Below, in pieces: positions 26,619-36,183 of a DNA stretch of 64,000 bases. The notes under the pieces were generated by a model. The model was given only the letters and a program-made list of their open reading frames with translations, searched no databases and had not been told where the DNA came from. Numbering within the stretch: the first letter of the stretch is position 1; each line of letters begins with the position of its first letter. Made by a program: the position numbers and the translations under genes. The stretch is from Burkholderia diffusa (lineage in GTDB: Bacteria; Pseudomonadota; Gammaproteobacteria; Burkholderiales; Burkholderiaceae), in the NCBI RefSeq assembly GCF_902499115.1, contig NZ_CABVPN010000021.1, positions 80,311 through 144,310 on the forward strand. Reading direction: 5' to 3'.

Positions 26619-28304
26619 ATGCGGCCCAGCCTGCCCCCCTTGCCGCCGGACACCGACCTGCGCAAGCTGATCCATTTTTCGGCGAGCGACGGTCGCATCT
26701 GGCTGGCCGGTCAGCGGATGGTGCTGCTGCATGCCGGCGCGCTGGCGACGCTGCGCCAGGAACTGATGGAAAGCGTCGGTCCGGCACAGACGCGACGCTT
26801 CTTCACGCGGGTCGGCTTCGCCGCCGGAGAACGGGACGCCGCGCTCGCCCGCGAAATTCGCAGCGGCGCGTCGTTGTTCGACATGTTCCATGTCGGCCCG
26901 CAACTGCACATGCTCGAAGGCGCCGTTCAGGTCACGCCGTTGCGCTTCGAGGCCGATCCCGCGACGGGCGCGTTCTATTGCGAGTACCGCTGGGAACATT
27001 CATGGGAGGCCGACGTGCACCGCCGCACGTTCGGGCCGCAGCCCGAACCCGTCTGCTGGATGCTGATCGGCTATGCGACCGGCTACACCAGCGCGTTCAT
27101 CGGCCGGACGATCCTGTTCAAGGAAACGACCTGCGTCGGCATGCACGACCCGCACTGCACGATCGTCGGCAAGCCAGCCGAGGAATGGCCGGATGCCGAC
27201 GAGATCTCGTCGTGGTTCAAGGCCGACTCGCTGATCAACACGATCCGCGACCTGCAGACCGAAGTGGAATCGCTGCGCCTCGAGATCGCGCCGGACGACA
27301 GCCGGACCCGGCTCGTCGGGCGTTCCGACGCATTTCGTGCAGCCTATGCGCTGCTCGAAACGGCCGCGCCGACCAAGGTCGCCGTGTTGCTCACCGGCGA
27401 AACGGGCGTCGGCAAGGAACGCTTCGCGCGTGCGCTGCACGGCCTCAGCCCGCGCGCGCAGAAGCCGTTCGTCGCGATCAACTGCGCGGCCATTCCGCAT
27501 GCGCTGATCGAGTCCGAACTGTTCGGTGCGGAGAAAGGCGCGTTCACGGGCTCGCAAGCCGCGCGCGCCGGCCGCTTCGAGCGCGCGGACGGCGGCACGC
27601 TGTTTCTCGACGAGATCGGCGAGCTGCCGCTCGACGTGCAGGCAAAGCTGCTGCGCGTGCTTCAGGAGGGCGAGGTCGAGCGGCTCGGCGCGACCGAGGG
27701 CCGGAAGGTGGATGTCCGCGTCGTCGCGGCGACCAACCGCGATCTCGAGCAGGCCGTGCGCGACGGCACCTTTCGCGCCGATCTCTATTACCGGATCAAC
27801 GTCTACCCCGTGCTGATTCCGCCGCTGCGCGACCGGCAGGACGACATCGCGCCGCTCGCCGACGCAATGCTCGAACGCTTCGCGGCCGTGCACGGCAAGC
27901 CGACGCCGACGCTGACCGACTACGCCTACGACACGCTGCGCGGCTACCGCTGGCCCGGCAACGTGCGCGAGCTCGAGAACCTGATCGAGCGCGCGGTGAT
28001 CCTGTCGCGCCCGAACCGTCCGGTCGACGCGAAGGACCTGTTCCCCGGCGTCGGTGCGCCCGGTGGCGCGACGGTCGATCGGGCCGGGCAGATCCGGCCG
28101 GCGGCCGCGATGTCGATCGACTGCGGCGCCATCCTCGACCAGTTGCAGGGCGGCGGCGGACTCGACGGCCTCGAGCGGGCGCTGCTGCACGAGGCCGTCG
28201 ACCGCGCGAACGGCAACCTGTCGGCCGCCGCGCGCCTGCTCGGCCTGACGCGCGCGCAACTCAGCTATCGGCTCAACCGCAAACAGGATCATGAGGAGGC
28301 GTGA
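26619..28304 (+). CDS. tomR: Sigma-54-dependent phenol/toluene-responsive activator (DmpR/PoxR/TomR type)
   Basis: 561-residue activator of the XylR/DmpR class, divergent from tomA0. The N-terminal V4R sensory domain (residues ~10-200, with [20 protein letters not shown]) is joined by the B linker ([12 protein letters not shown]) to the AAA+ domain with Walker A GETGVGKE, loop GAFTGS (canonical GAFTGA) and [13 protein letters not shown]. The C terminus is a Fis HTH ([20 protein letters not shown]). ATG 26619 follows GGAGGAG by five bases. Phenols or toluene are likely effectors by family; the symbol follows the adjacent operon. Confidence 0.9.
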   Translation: MRPSLPPLPPDTDLRKLIHFSASDGRIWLAGQRMVLLHAGALATLRQELMESVGPAQTRRFFTRVGFAAGERDAALAREIRSGASLFDMFHVGPQLHMLEGAVQVTPLRFEADPATGAFYCEYRWEHSWEADVHRRTFGPQPEPVCWMLIGYATGYTSAFIGRTILFKETTCVGMHDPHCTIVGKPAEEWPDADEISSWFKADSLINTIRDLQTEVESLRLEIAPDDSRTRLVGRSDAFRAAYALLETAAPTKVAVLLTGETGVGKERFARALHGLSPRAQKPFVAINCAAIPHALIESELFGAEKGAFTGSQAARAGRFERADGGTLFLDEIGELPLDVQAKLLRVLQEGEVERLGATEGRKVDVRVVAATNRDLEQAVRDGTFRADLYYRINVYPVLIPPLRDRQDDIAPLADAMLERFAAVHGKPTPTLTDYAYDTLRGYRWPGNVRELENLIERAVILSRPNRPVDAKDLFPGVGAPGGATVDRAGQIRPAAAMSIDCGAILDQLQGGGGLDGLERALLHEAVDRANGNLSAAARLLGLTRAQLSYRLNRKQDHEEA

Positions 28305-28305
28305 C

Positions 28306-29046
28306 ATGAACACCATCCTGCCCGCCCATCCGTTCGACGACCCGCCGCCTGCGCACGAGACGGCCGACGCCGACGCCGCCGAGCCGCATGCCCGCACGCT
28401 CAGCGAGCATGCGTATCACCAGCTCCGGCAACACATCATCGAGGGACATCACCCGCCCGGCACGAAGCTGCGCGTCGAGCATCTGAAGGACGTGTACGGC
28501 GTCGGCGCGGGCACGCTGCGCGAGGCGCTCACGCGGCTCGTCAGCGATGCGCTGGTCGTCGCCGAAGGGCAGCGCGGGTTTCGCGTGACGCCGATGTCGG
28601 TCGACGATCTCGAAGCCATCACGCGGCTGCGCATTCATATCGAGGTCGATGCGCTGCGCGACTCCGTGCGGCGCGGCGACGACGCATGGGCGCAACGCGT
28701 GCGGCAGAGTTTCGACATGCTGTCGGCCTGGGAGCAGCCGGTGTCCATCGAAAACCGCGCCGCATGGGAAGCGTGCAACCGGCGCTTTCACGAAGCGCTG
28801 ATTTCGGCGGCCGCGACGCCCTGGACGTACCTGATCCTGCGCATGCTGTCGCAGCAAAGCGAACGCTATCGGCGCGTGTGCATCGGGCTCGGCGATTCGA
28901 AGCGCGACGTGCATGCGGAGCACACATGCCTGTTCGAGGCCGCGATGCGCCGCGCCGATGCGCGCGCGGCACTCGCGCTCGAGGATCATATCGGCACGAC
29001 GCTCGCCGTGGTACGCAACGCGCCGCCCGGCACCTTGCCGTTCTAG
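28306..29046 (+). CDS. GntR-family (FadR type) regulator, probable modulator of the tom operon
   Basis: 246-residue protein with an N-terminal winged helix (LSEHAYHQLRQHIIEGHHPPGTKL... GTLREALTRLVSDALV) and an FCD ligand-binding domain (RLRIHIEVDAL... ENRAAWEACNRRFHEAL... EHTCLFEAAMRRDA-like end). The start is one base after the activator stop, so the two are co-transcribed. In Comamonas testosteroni the GntR repressor AphS, encoded near aphR, keeps phenol genes off without inducer; this is the same arrangement and probably the same role. Confidence 0.82.
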   Translation: MNTILPAHPFDDPPPAHETADADAAEPHARTLSEHAYHQLRQHIIEGHHPPGTKLRVEHLKDVYGVGAGTLREALTRLVSDALVVAEGQRGFRVTPMSVDDLEAITRLRIHIEVDALRDSVRRGDDAWAQRVRQSFDMLSAWEQPVSIENRAAWEACNRRFHEALISAAATPWTYLILRMLSQQSERYRRVCIGLGDSKRDVHAEHTCLFEAAMRRADARAALALEDHIGTTLAVVRNAPPGTLPF

Positions 29047-29069
29047 CCACCGTTGCGCGGACGCTGCGC

Positions 29070-29894
29070 TCACGCCAGCTCGGGATACCCGTGCGCGGCC
29101 GCGTCCCGCGCGAGCCGGGCAATCGTGTCGTAGGCACTCGGCGGCAGACGCTCGAAACCCTTCAGCCGCAGTGCGTTCGCCCGCGCCGGATCGACCGAGA
29201 CCGCGTGATCGAGCGCATCCTGCAACGCGCCTGCCAGCGTTGCGTCCAGCGCCTTCGACGCAATCAACGGCAAGCCCGGCGCCGACGCCGTCATGCCGAT
29301 GATCCGGACGTCGTTCAACAACTCGGGCAGTGCGTCACGCACATACGCGAACGTCACGCAGTCGATCGCCGCGCAATCGGCAACGCCTGCCGCCAGCGCG
29401 CGCAGCACGTTCAGGTGCGAGCCGAACGACACGACCGAACTGAAGAAACGCCCGTCATGCGCATGCGGCGCGACCGCATGCCGGAACGCGTTCATCCCGC
29501 TGTGTGAATCCGCGCCGTTGAATGCTGCCCGCAATCCGCGACAGGCAGTCAGCGTCGTCGCGCCGCCCGCGTACACGCGCGCCGACACCACCAGCACACT
29601 GCTGTAGCGCGCGCCGTCGCAGCCGGGCGCATCGAATGCCGGTGTCGCGATCAGGTGCACGGCATCGCGCAATCCGAGCATCCGGTATGGATAACCGCAT
29701 GTCTGCGACAACAGCAAGTCGTTGCGGTGCCACAGCGCATGCAGATCCCCGAACGGCTCGTCGAGCAGCGCGACGCCGGCAGGCCCGCCGGCACGCGCGA
29801 ACGCATCGAGCGCGTCACGCAGCAACGCGCGCCACAGTGCGGCGTGGCGCGGCGTCACGTTGTACATCGGCAGTCCGGCGATCCATGGGCTCAT
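29070..29894 (-). CDS. PhnD-like periplasmic binding domain protein
   Basis: 274-residue protein resembling phosphate/phosphonate-type substrate-binding proteins (SHSGMNAFRHAV and TASAPGLPLIASK are typical). It shows no clear signal peptide and has no ABC permease or ATPase neighbours, so it may be a cytoplasmic or orphan binding protein rather than a transporter component. It may mark the return to core genome at the right of the catabolic island. Ligand unknown. Confidence 0.75.
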   Translation of the reverse strand: MSPWIAGLPMYNVTPRHAALWRALLRDALDAFARAGGPAGVALLDEPFGDLHALWHRNDLLLSQTCGYPYRMLGLRDAVHLIATPAFDAPGCDGARYSSVLVVSARVYAGGATTLTACRGLRAAFNGADSHSGMNAFRHAVAPHAHDGRFFSSVVSFGSHLNVLRALAAGVADCAAIDCVTFAYVRDALPELLNDVRIIGMTASAPGLPLIASKALDATLAGALQDALDHAVSVDPARANALRLKGFERLPPSAYDTIARLARDAAAHGYPELA

Positions 29895-30207
29895 GCGTGC
29901 ATTCTACGCATCGGCGATGCGTTGGAGAAAGCCCGTTCGCCCGGGGTTCGCGCCGGTCCGGCACGCGCAGGGGCGGTCAATGCTTATCTGCCGCGCAACG
30001 ATAAGCAAATGCGAATTGCTTGGTTGGCCTGACTACGCGAGCCGGTTAGCGTTCCAGTGTCGCGACACCGTCGCAAGCCGCTGTAGCGGCCGACCGCGAG
30101 CCGCGCCCCGTGTCTGTCAACAGCGTCGCGGCCCACGCCGGCGCGATCGTCCGCTACCCGTTACCCGTATAGCACCCGAATCACCCGCTTCATCCCGCCC
30201 CAGCACC
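29895..30207. other. Intergenic region before the desaturase
   Basis: A 313-base divergent promoter region. The one clear feature is the inverted repeat TGCTTATC (29981-29988) and GATAAGCA (30000-30007) separated by 11 bases, with AT-rich flanks, which looks like an operator. No gene is seen. Confidence 0.55.
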
Positions 30208-31233
30208 ATGGCCGAATACTTCGACGTCGACCACGCGCGCGCGATCGCCGCACTCAACGCCCGCTTCACTGCCCGCACCGAGTGGCCGACGTGGCTGCTG
30301 GTCGTCGCGATCTACGGCGGCTGGCTCGCCGTGCTGCTGTTCGTACGCGCCGAGCGCCTGTCGCTCGCCGCCGCGACGCCGCCGCTGATCCTGCTCGGCG
30401 CGTGGCACCTGTCGCTGCAGCACGAGCTGCTGCACGGCCATCCGACGCGTTCCGCGTTCGTGAACCGGCTGCTCGGCTACCCGCCGCTGACGATCTGGTA
30501 TCCGTACACGCTCTATCGCGACACGCACCTCGACCATCACCGCGACGAGGACCTGACCGTGCCGGGCGTCGATCCGGAAACGAACTACGTGTCGCGCGAG
30601 CGGTGGGCGCGGCTGCCGCGCTGGCGTCGCATGCTGACGGTTGCGCGCACCACCTTCGCCGGACGCCTCGTGTTCGGGCCGCCGACGAGCGTCGCCGCGA
30701 TGTTCGCCGACGCATTCGCCGCGTTCCGGCGCGGCGACTTCCGCCATCTGCGGATGTGGATCACGCACGCCGCCTGCGTGGTCGCGCTGCTCGCATGGCT
30801 GCAGTGGGCAATCGGCGTGCCGTGGTGGTATTACCTGCTGGCCATCACGTGGCCCGCGCTGTCGCTCGCGATGATCCGTTCGCTGTACGAGCATCGCGCC
30901 GCGCGGCACCCGAAGGCGCGCATCGCGATCAACGAAGCCGGCTTCGCGATGCGGCTGCTGTACCTGAACAACAACTATCACCTCGTGCATCACGACCTGC
31001 CGACGCTGCCGTGGTACGACCTGCCGCGCGCGTACCGGATGCGGCGCGATGCGTATGCGGAGAAATGCGGCGGCTTCGTGATCCGCGGCGGCTATCGCGA
31101 ATTGCTGGCGCGCCATGCGTGGACGCCAACCGACACGCCCGTGCATCCGTTCGACCAGGGCACGGCGTCGCTGTCGACGGGCAGTGGTGCGAAGGTCGCC
31201 GCCGTCGACGGGTATCTTCAGATCAGTACGTAG
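30208..31233 (+). CDS. Membrane fatty acid desaturase
   Basis: 341-residue integral-membrane di-iron desaturase. Three histidine boxes are present: HELLHGH near residue 72, HLDHH at 107-111 and HLVHH near residue 260, with hydrophobic segments near 30-46 and 190-215. Members introduce a double bond into acyl lipids or hydroxylate them. It is divergent from the PhnD-like gene. Substrate not deducible. Confidence 0.85.
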   Translation: MAEYFDVDHARAIAALNARFTARTEWPTWLLVVAIYGGWLAVLLFVRAERLSLAAATPPLILLGAWHLSLQHELLHGHPTRSAFVNRLLGYPPLTIWYPYTLYRDTHLDHHRDEDLTVPGVDPETNYVSRERWARLPRWRRMLTVARTTFAGRLVFGPPTSVAAMFADAFAAFRRGDFRHLRMWITHAACVVALLAWLQWAIGVPWWYYLLAITWPALSLAMIRSLYEHRAARHPKARIAINEAGFAMRLLYLNNNYHLVHHDLPTLPWYDLPRAYRMRRDAYAEKCGGFVIRGGYRELLARHAWTPTDTPVHPFDQGTASLSTGSGAKVAAVDGYLQIST

Positions 31234-31462
31234 TGCTTGAGTGAGTCGCGCTTCGCCGTGAAGGCGTCCGATGCGACGACGCCCGCGCAATGCAGCACGG
31301 CCGCCCCGACGCGCATTTCTTACGAAAAGCCGACAACACCGATCTTCATCGGCAAATTGCCAATTTCGGCGGCAATGCCCAGAATGACGGATCGTCCGGG
31401 GCCTCCGACAATCATTCGCCCCGGCTCAGCCGCCCGGCCGCGCGCCGCACTCCTCTACGACG

Positions 31463-32665
31463 ATGCAACCGAACACCTCGCCCGGCGCGATCCGCTCGAT
31501 CGGCAACGACTGGTCCGTCTCCGCGGTGACCGCGGGCTTTCTCGCGGTGCTGATTTCCTACGCGGGCCCGCTCGCGATCTTCTTTCAGGCGTCGCAGGCC
31601 GCGCATGTCTCCAACGAGATGGTGGCGTCGTGGGTCTGGGCGATCTCGATCGGCGCGGGCGTGTCGGGCCTCTTCGCGAGCTGGAAACTGAAGGTGCCGA
31701 TCGTGACCGCATGGTCAGCGCCCGGCACCGCGCTGCTCGTCGGCCTCTTTCCGCAGCTGACGCTGAACCAGGCCGTCGGCGCGTACATCACGGCCGCGCT
31801 GATCATCCTCGTGATCGGCATCACCGGCTATTTCGACCGGCTCGTGCGCCACATTCCGCGCGGCATCGCGTGCGGGATGATGGCGGGGATCCTGCTGCCG
31901 TTCGGCATGCATGCGTTCTCCGCCGCGACCGCGCAGCCGGTGCTCGGGTTCGGGATGATCGCGGCATACGTGATCTTCAAGCGCCTGCTGCCGCGCTACA
32001 GCATCGTGCTCGTGCTGCTGACGGGCGCCGCGCTCGCGACGCTGCTCGGGATGGCGCATCTCGGCAACGTGTCGCCGAGCATCGCGCGGCCGATCTTCAT
32101 CGCGCCCGAATGGACGCTCGGCACCACGCTCAGCCTCGCGCTGCCGCTCGTCGTCGTCAGTCTCACCGGCCAGTTCCTGCCGGGGATGACGATCCTGCGC
32201 GTGTCGGGCTATCACACGCCCGCGCGGCCGATCATCACCGCAACCAGCGCGATGTCGCTCGTCGTCGCGTGCTTCGGCGGGATCACGATCGTCGTCGCGG
32301 CGATCACCGCGGCGCTATGCACCGGCAAGGATTCGCACGAGGATCCGGACCGGCGTTATATCGCGGGCATCGCGAACGGCGTGATCTACCTGATCGGCGG
32401 GCTCTTCGCGGGGACGATCGTCACGCTGTTCTTTGCACTGCCGAAGGCGTTCGTCGCGATCCTCGCGGGGCTCGCGCTGATCGGTGCGATCGGCGCGAAC
32501 GTGCACGGGATCTTCGAGGACGAGGCGCATCGCGAGGCATCGGTGATCACGTTCCTCGCGACCGCATCGGGAATGACGTGGCTCGGGCTCGGGTCCGCGT
32601 TCTGGGGGATCGTGATCGGGTCGGTCGCGTATGCGGTGACGAGCTGGGCGCGGCGGCAAACGTAA
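31463..32665 (+). CDS. benE: BenE-family benzoate/H+ symporter
   Basis: 400-residue, about 11-12 segment inner-membrane transporter of the BenE family; recognisable stretches include SWVWAISIGAGVSGLFASW, APGTALLVG and GQFLPGMTILRVSGY. Family members import benzoate, though many paralogues have unknown substrates. No benzoate dioxygenase genes are adjacent, so the substrate is uncertain. Start ATG 31463 opens MQPNTSPGAIRSIGNDWSVS. Confidence 0.85.
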   Translation: MQPNTSPGAIRSIGNDWSVSAVTAGFLAVLISYAGPLAIFFQASQAAHVSNEMVASWVWAISIGAGVSGLFASWKLKVPIVTAWSAPGTALLVGLFPQLTLNQAVGAYITAALIILVIGITGYFDRLVRHIPRGIACGMMAGILLPFGMHAFSAATAQPVLGFGMIAAYVIFKRLLPRYSIVLVLLTGAALATLLGMAHLGNVSPSIARPIFIAPEWTLGTTLSLALPLVVVSLTGQFLPGMTILRVSGYHTPARPIITATSAMSLVVACFGGITIVVAAITAALCTGKDSHEDPDRRYIAGIANGVIYLIGGLFAGTIVTLFFALPKAFVAILAGLALIGAIGANVHGIFEDEAHREASVITFLATASGMTWLGLGSAFWGIVIGSVAYAVTSWARRQT

Positions 32666-32699
32666 CGCGCGGCGTGCGCCCGCTCAGCCGCCGCGTCGC

Positions 32700-33587
32700 T
32701 CACCGCGCATGCTCGCGCACCAGCTTGGCGAATGCCTCCGCCGGTGTCGTCGCGCCATACACCCGCTCCGACACGCCGGCCTCGACATCGATCTGCCCCG
32801 CGTTGTGCGCGTCATAGAGATCGACGATCAGTTGCGCATGACGCTCGCTGAGCCCGGCGCGCAACAGCGTCGCGGTCCATGAGTCGCGCGGCAGTTCGCG
32901 CGCGACGATCTCGTGGTCCGCGACCGCGCCGAGCGCATCCGCGATGTCCCGCACGCTCACCCGCCGCGGCCCTTCGATGCTGACGATACGCGGCCGGTTG
33001 CCGGTTTCGGCGGAATCGAGCAGCAGCCGCGCCGCCGCGACACCGACATCGGGCGCCCAGACCGTCGGAAACACCTTGTCGACCGGATGGTGAAAGCTCG
33101 GCAGCACGCCGGTTGCGAGTGCGACGGGCAGCACGCGGGCCCAGTTCTGCAGGTGTTCGGCCGAGCGCAGCAGCGTGAGCCGCGTCGGGACCGTCCTCAG
33201 CCTTTCCTCCAGACGATGAAAGAGCCGCGTGATGCCCGTGTTGCCGTCGCGCTCGGCGCCGTAGTCCGACAGCGCGAGCAGCGTCGGCGGCGGATTCGCG
33301 ACGAGCGCGCCGGTCACGAGGTCGATCGTCCGCTCCATCGTTGCCGCCGGGTCGCTGTCGGCGATCGGCACCGGGCACAACATCTGCACGGCTTGCGCGC
33401 CATCGATCGCCGCGGCGACCGCGCGGGCGTCCGCCAGATCGGCGATCGCGACGTCGCAGCCGAGTTGCGCGAAGCGTTCGCGCCGGCGTGCGTCGCGCAG
33501 CACCGCGCGCACGGGATGACCTGCCTGGCGCAAGGTCGTTACAGTCGACAGTCCGACGTTGCCTGATGCTCCGAAGATCACGAACAC
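32700..33587 (-). CDS. NmrA-like NAD(P)-binding protein
   Basis: About 295-residue atypical short-chain dehydrogenase of the NmrA/NAD(P)H-azoreductase (YtfG) type. The N-terminal FVIFGASGNVGLSTV is the glycine-rich dinucleotide motif. It lacks a clear Tyr-x3-Lys pair. GTG 33587 is preferred because a GGGAG ribosome site precedes it; an in-frame ATG at 33650 would add 21 unlikely residues. It may sense redox state or reduce quinones; function unproven. Confidence 0.8.
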   Translation of the reverse strand: MFVIFGASGNVGLSTVTTLRQAGHPVRAVLRDARRRERFAQLGCDVAIADLADARAVAAAIDGAQAVQMLCPVPIADSDPAATMERTIDLVTGALVANPPPTLLALSDYGAERDGNTGITRLFHRLEERLRTVPTRLTLLRSAEHLQNWARVLPVALATGVLPSFHHPVDKVFPTVWAPDVGVAAARLLLDSAETGNRPRIVSIEGPRRVSVRDIADALGAVADHEIVARELPRDSWTATLLRAGLSERHAQLIVDLYDAHNAGQIDVEAGVSERVYGATTPAEAFAKLVREHAR

Positions 33588-33784
33588 GATCCGCTCCCGG
33601 GGGATGATGGTGCAGTGATTGTCGGCGCTCACAGCCGACGTGACGCGCACGGACGGATGATCGGAACAGGAACGGATGACGGATTACACGGTTGCCGAGT
33701 GTGTCCGCCGCGTCGCCTGCTCCGCCAGATCATGGGCTCGCCGATCGTCGGCCCCCGCGCGGTCCAATCCGGCACAGCGGCCGA

Positions 33785-34690
33785 TCAACGGTCCTCGCCG
33801 TCATAAGCGAGCCGCAGCCCGCCACGCGCCCCGGAACGCGCGACCTCCGCCGGCGTCACGCCCAGCACGCGATTCATCCAGTTCGCCATGTGGCTCTGAT
33901 GCGCAAACCCGGCTTCGAGCGCGATCTGGCTGATGCTGAGCCGGCCTTCGAGCAGCAGCGCCTTCGCACGCTCGACCCGGCGCCGCACCACGTACTGATG
34001 CACCGGCATCCCGAGCGTCTCGCGAAAGAGCACCTTGAAATGCGGCACGCTGATCGACACGAGCGCCGCGAGCTCGGCCAGCGTCATGCGGCGTTCGAGG
34101 TTGGCCTCGACATAGTCGATCACGCGCGCCGCCGCTTTCGGCGCAAGCATACGCCGGCGCTCGCGAAACACCGGCTGGCTGTCGGCCAGCCGCGCGACGA
34201 GCGCCGTGCACAGGCTCTCCGCATAGAGCGGATCCGACGCGTCTTCCGCTTCGAGTTCGGCGGCCATCGCCCACGCGATGTGCTGCAGGCGCGGATCGCG
34301 CACCTGCAGCCGCCGGCGAATCTGCGCCTGCGACGGCTTCAGCTCGAGTTGCTCGAACGTGCGCCGCACGAACGTGTCGCTGAGTGCGACGTGCAGGATC
34401 CGGCAGTCGGCACTGTCGGTCCACTGGCCCGGCAGGCCGGCGGGAATCACGTCGATGTCGCCGTGGGCCTGGATGCGCGACACGCGTTCGCCGTCGCACA
34501 CGCAATCTGCGCGCACGGGCGAGCCGATATGCACGCCGATGCGGTGATGATCCGTGGCCGGAATCCGGTACGTACCGGCGCGAATCTCCAGCAGCGACGC
34601 GCCGAAGCCGCGCCAGCCGAGCCCGCGGCTGGAGCGCAGGCTGACCGGCACGCCGTTGTCAGCCGGCGCGGCGAGAATCGGATCGCTCAT
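33785..34690 (-). CDS. AraC-family transcriptional regulator
   Basis: 301-residue regulator with an N-terminal sensing domain and a C-terminal double HTH at residues ~195-290 (MTLAELAALVSISVPHFKVLFRETLGMP and LSISQIALEAGFAHQSHMANWMNRVLGVTP). ATG 34690 follows GGAGGGG. It lies about 200 bases from the NmrA-like gene on the same strand; the target is unknown. Confidence 0.87.
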   Translation of the reverse strand: MSDPILAAPADNGVPVSLRSSRGLGWRGFGASLLEIRAGTYRIPATDHHRIGVHIGSPVRADCVCDGERVSRIQAHGDIDVIPAGLPGQWTDSADCRILHVALSDTFVRRTFEQLELKPSQAQIRRRLQVRDPRLQHIAWAMAAELEAEDASDPLYAESLCTALVARLADSQPVFRERRRMLAPKAAARVIDYVEANLERRMTLAELAALVSISVPHFKVLFRETLGMPVHQYVVRRRVERAKALLLEGRLSISQIALEAGFAHQSHMANWMNRVLGVTPAEVARSGARGGLRLAYDGEDR

Positions 34691-34882
34691 GGTTCCCCTC
34701 CACCAGATCGGGTGTCGAACGCGCATTGTGACGCTTTTCCGGGCCGCTTGCCGGGCGCGCACCGCCATTCCCGCGCCCGGCAGAAAAAGATCATCCGTTC
34801 CTGCTCCGCCGCATCCTTGCCTGCGCGCGGACGGGCGCCGCGACGATTACGATGGCCTCATCCGACACCTACGGAGACCGTC

Positions 34883-35080
34883 ATGCCCCATTCCTGCCCA
34901 CGACGCGCGGCGTTCATCCTCGCTTCGCCGTCCCGTGCGGCTCGCCGTCCTGCCGGCCCCGCTCCCCGCGACAACCGGACCACCCTCGCCGCGCGGTGCC
35001 TGCGCATGATCGGCTGGTACCGCCTCGAACGGCTGCTCGCGTCGATTCCCGACAGCAACGACGACTTCGGGATCGTTTGA
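34883..35080 (+). CDS. Small hypothetical protein
   Basis: 65-residue Arg/Ala-rich protein ending in IGWYRLERLLASIPDSNDDFGIV, whose C-terminal half is amphipathic and less biased than typical shadow frames. GGAG (34873-34876) is suitably spaced before ATG 34883. It lies between convergently and divergently placed regulators. No family is recognised and it could be spurious. Confidence 0.4.
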   Translation: MPHSCPRRAAFILASPSRAARRPAGPAPRDNRTTLAARCLRMIGWYRLERLLASIPDSNDDFGIV

Positions 35081-35129
35081 CCGACGGAACGCACGGCTCG
35101 CACACGCCGCCCGCGTCCCCGACGTGCGC

Positions 35130-36083
35130 CTACTTGCGCCGCCGCTCGTGCGGCGCCACCGTCGCGCCGTCGATCACCGGGGCGCCCTGCTTGATCAGGA
35201 AGTCGCGAAACAGCCCCGTCACCTGCGAGATCCGCCGGTCGGCGAGCGTGACCACATACCATTCGCGCTCGATCGGGTTGCCCGGAAACGGCAGTTGCCC
35301 GAGCAGCCCGGTGCGCAACTCGAGTGCACACGCGTGCAACGACAGGAACGCGACGCCGAGCCCTGCTTCGGCCATCTGCTTGATCGCCTCGTTGCTCGAC
35401 AGTTCGGAGCCCACATGGAAGCGATGGCCGGCCGTCTTGAACAGGCTCTCGACGGTCGAGCGCGTGCCCGCACCGCGTTCGCGCACGAGCAGGTGCGCGG
35501 ATTCGAGATCCTTCAGCGCGACGCGCTTGCGCTGCATCAGCGGATGGCCGGGCGCCGCGACGAACACCATCGGATGCTTCGCGAACTCGACCGCGTGCGT
35601 GCGCAGCTCCCTCGGCGCGCTGCCCATCACCGCGAGATCGATTTCATGCGTCGCGAGCATGCGGATGATGTCGTCGCGATTGCCGACCTTGAAATAGGTC
35701 TTCACGTGCGGGCGCGTCGCGGTGAATTTCACCAGCAGCGGCGGAATCAGATACTCGGCCGTCGTAATCGCGCCGATCCGCAGCGTGCCGCCGAGGTCGC
35801 CCGTCAGCGCGGCCACTTCGTCGCCGGCCTCGCTCCACAGATACAGGATCTCGCGCGCATAGCGCGCCACGATTTCACCGGCCGCGGTCAGCTGCACGCC
35901 GCGCCCCACCCGCTGCAGCAGCGCAGCGCCCACCGCCTCCTCGAGCAGGCGAACCTGCAGCGACACGGCCGGCTGCGTCAGGTTCAGCTCCTCGGCCGCG
36001 CGAGATACGCTACCGAGCCGCGCAATCATGTCCAGCGCCTTCAGCTGCCGGAACGTCGCGGCCTTTCCTATAAGTGAATACAT
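35130..36083 (-). CDS. LysR-family regulator, CbbR-like
   Basis: 317-residue LysR regulator with N-terminal HTH (TFRQLKALDMIARLGSVSRAAEELNLTQPAVS) and an effector domain beginning near residue 95 (GGTLRIGAITTAEYLIPPLL), closest in feel to the CbbR/RbcR group. It is divergent from ndh with a 100-base gap. The intergenic AT-rich motif is repeated upstream of the gene at 37867, suggesting that this protein controls both. Confidence 0.87.
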   Translation of the reverse strand: MYSLIGKAATFRQLKALDMIARLGSVSRAAEELNLTQPAVSLQVRLLEEAVGAALLQRVGRGVQLTAAGEIVARYAREILYLWSEAGDEVAALTGDLGGTLRIGAITTAEYLIPPLLVKFTATRPHVKTYFKVGNRDDIIRMLATHEIDLAVMGSAPRELRTHAVEFAKHPMVFVAAPGHPLMQRKRVALKDLESAHLLVRERGAGTRSTVESLFKTAGHRFHVGSELSSNEAIKQMAEAGLGVAFLSLHACALELRTGLLGQLPFPGNPIEREWYVVTLADRRISQVTGLFRDFLIKQGAPVIDGATVAPHERRRK

Positions 36084-36109
36084 ATGAGTTGCTTATAAAC
36101 ATTAAATTG
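36083..36109. promoter_or_regulatory. Putative LysR-type operator, copy 1
   Basis: The AT-rich 27-base block TATGAGT...TATAAACATTAAATTG, at the lysR start and 75 bases before ndh, matches 21 of 27 positions with the block at 37760-37786. Confidence 0.55.
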
Positions 36110-36183
36110 TTCGCGTAGGTTCAAAACTATATCGTCAGTTCTTGAGCAATGTCATCCGAATCGTCATCAGCGGGAGCCACAAC

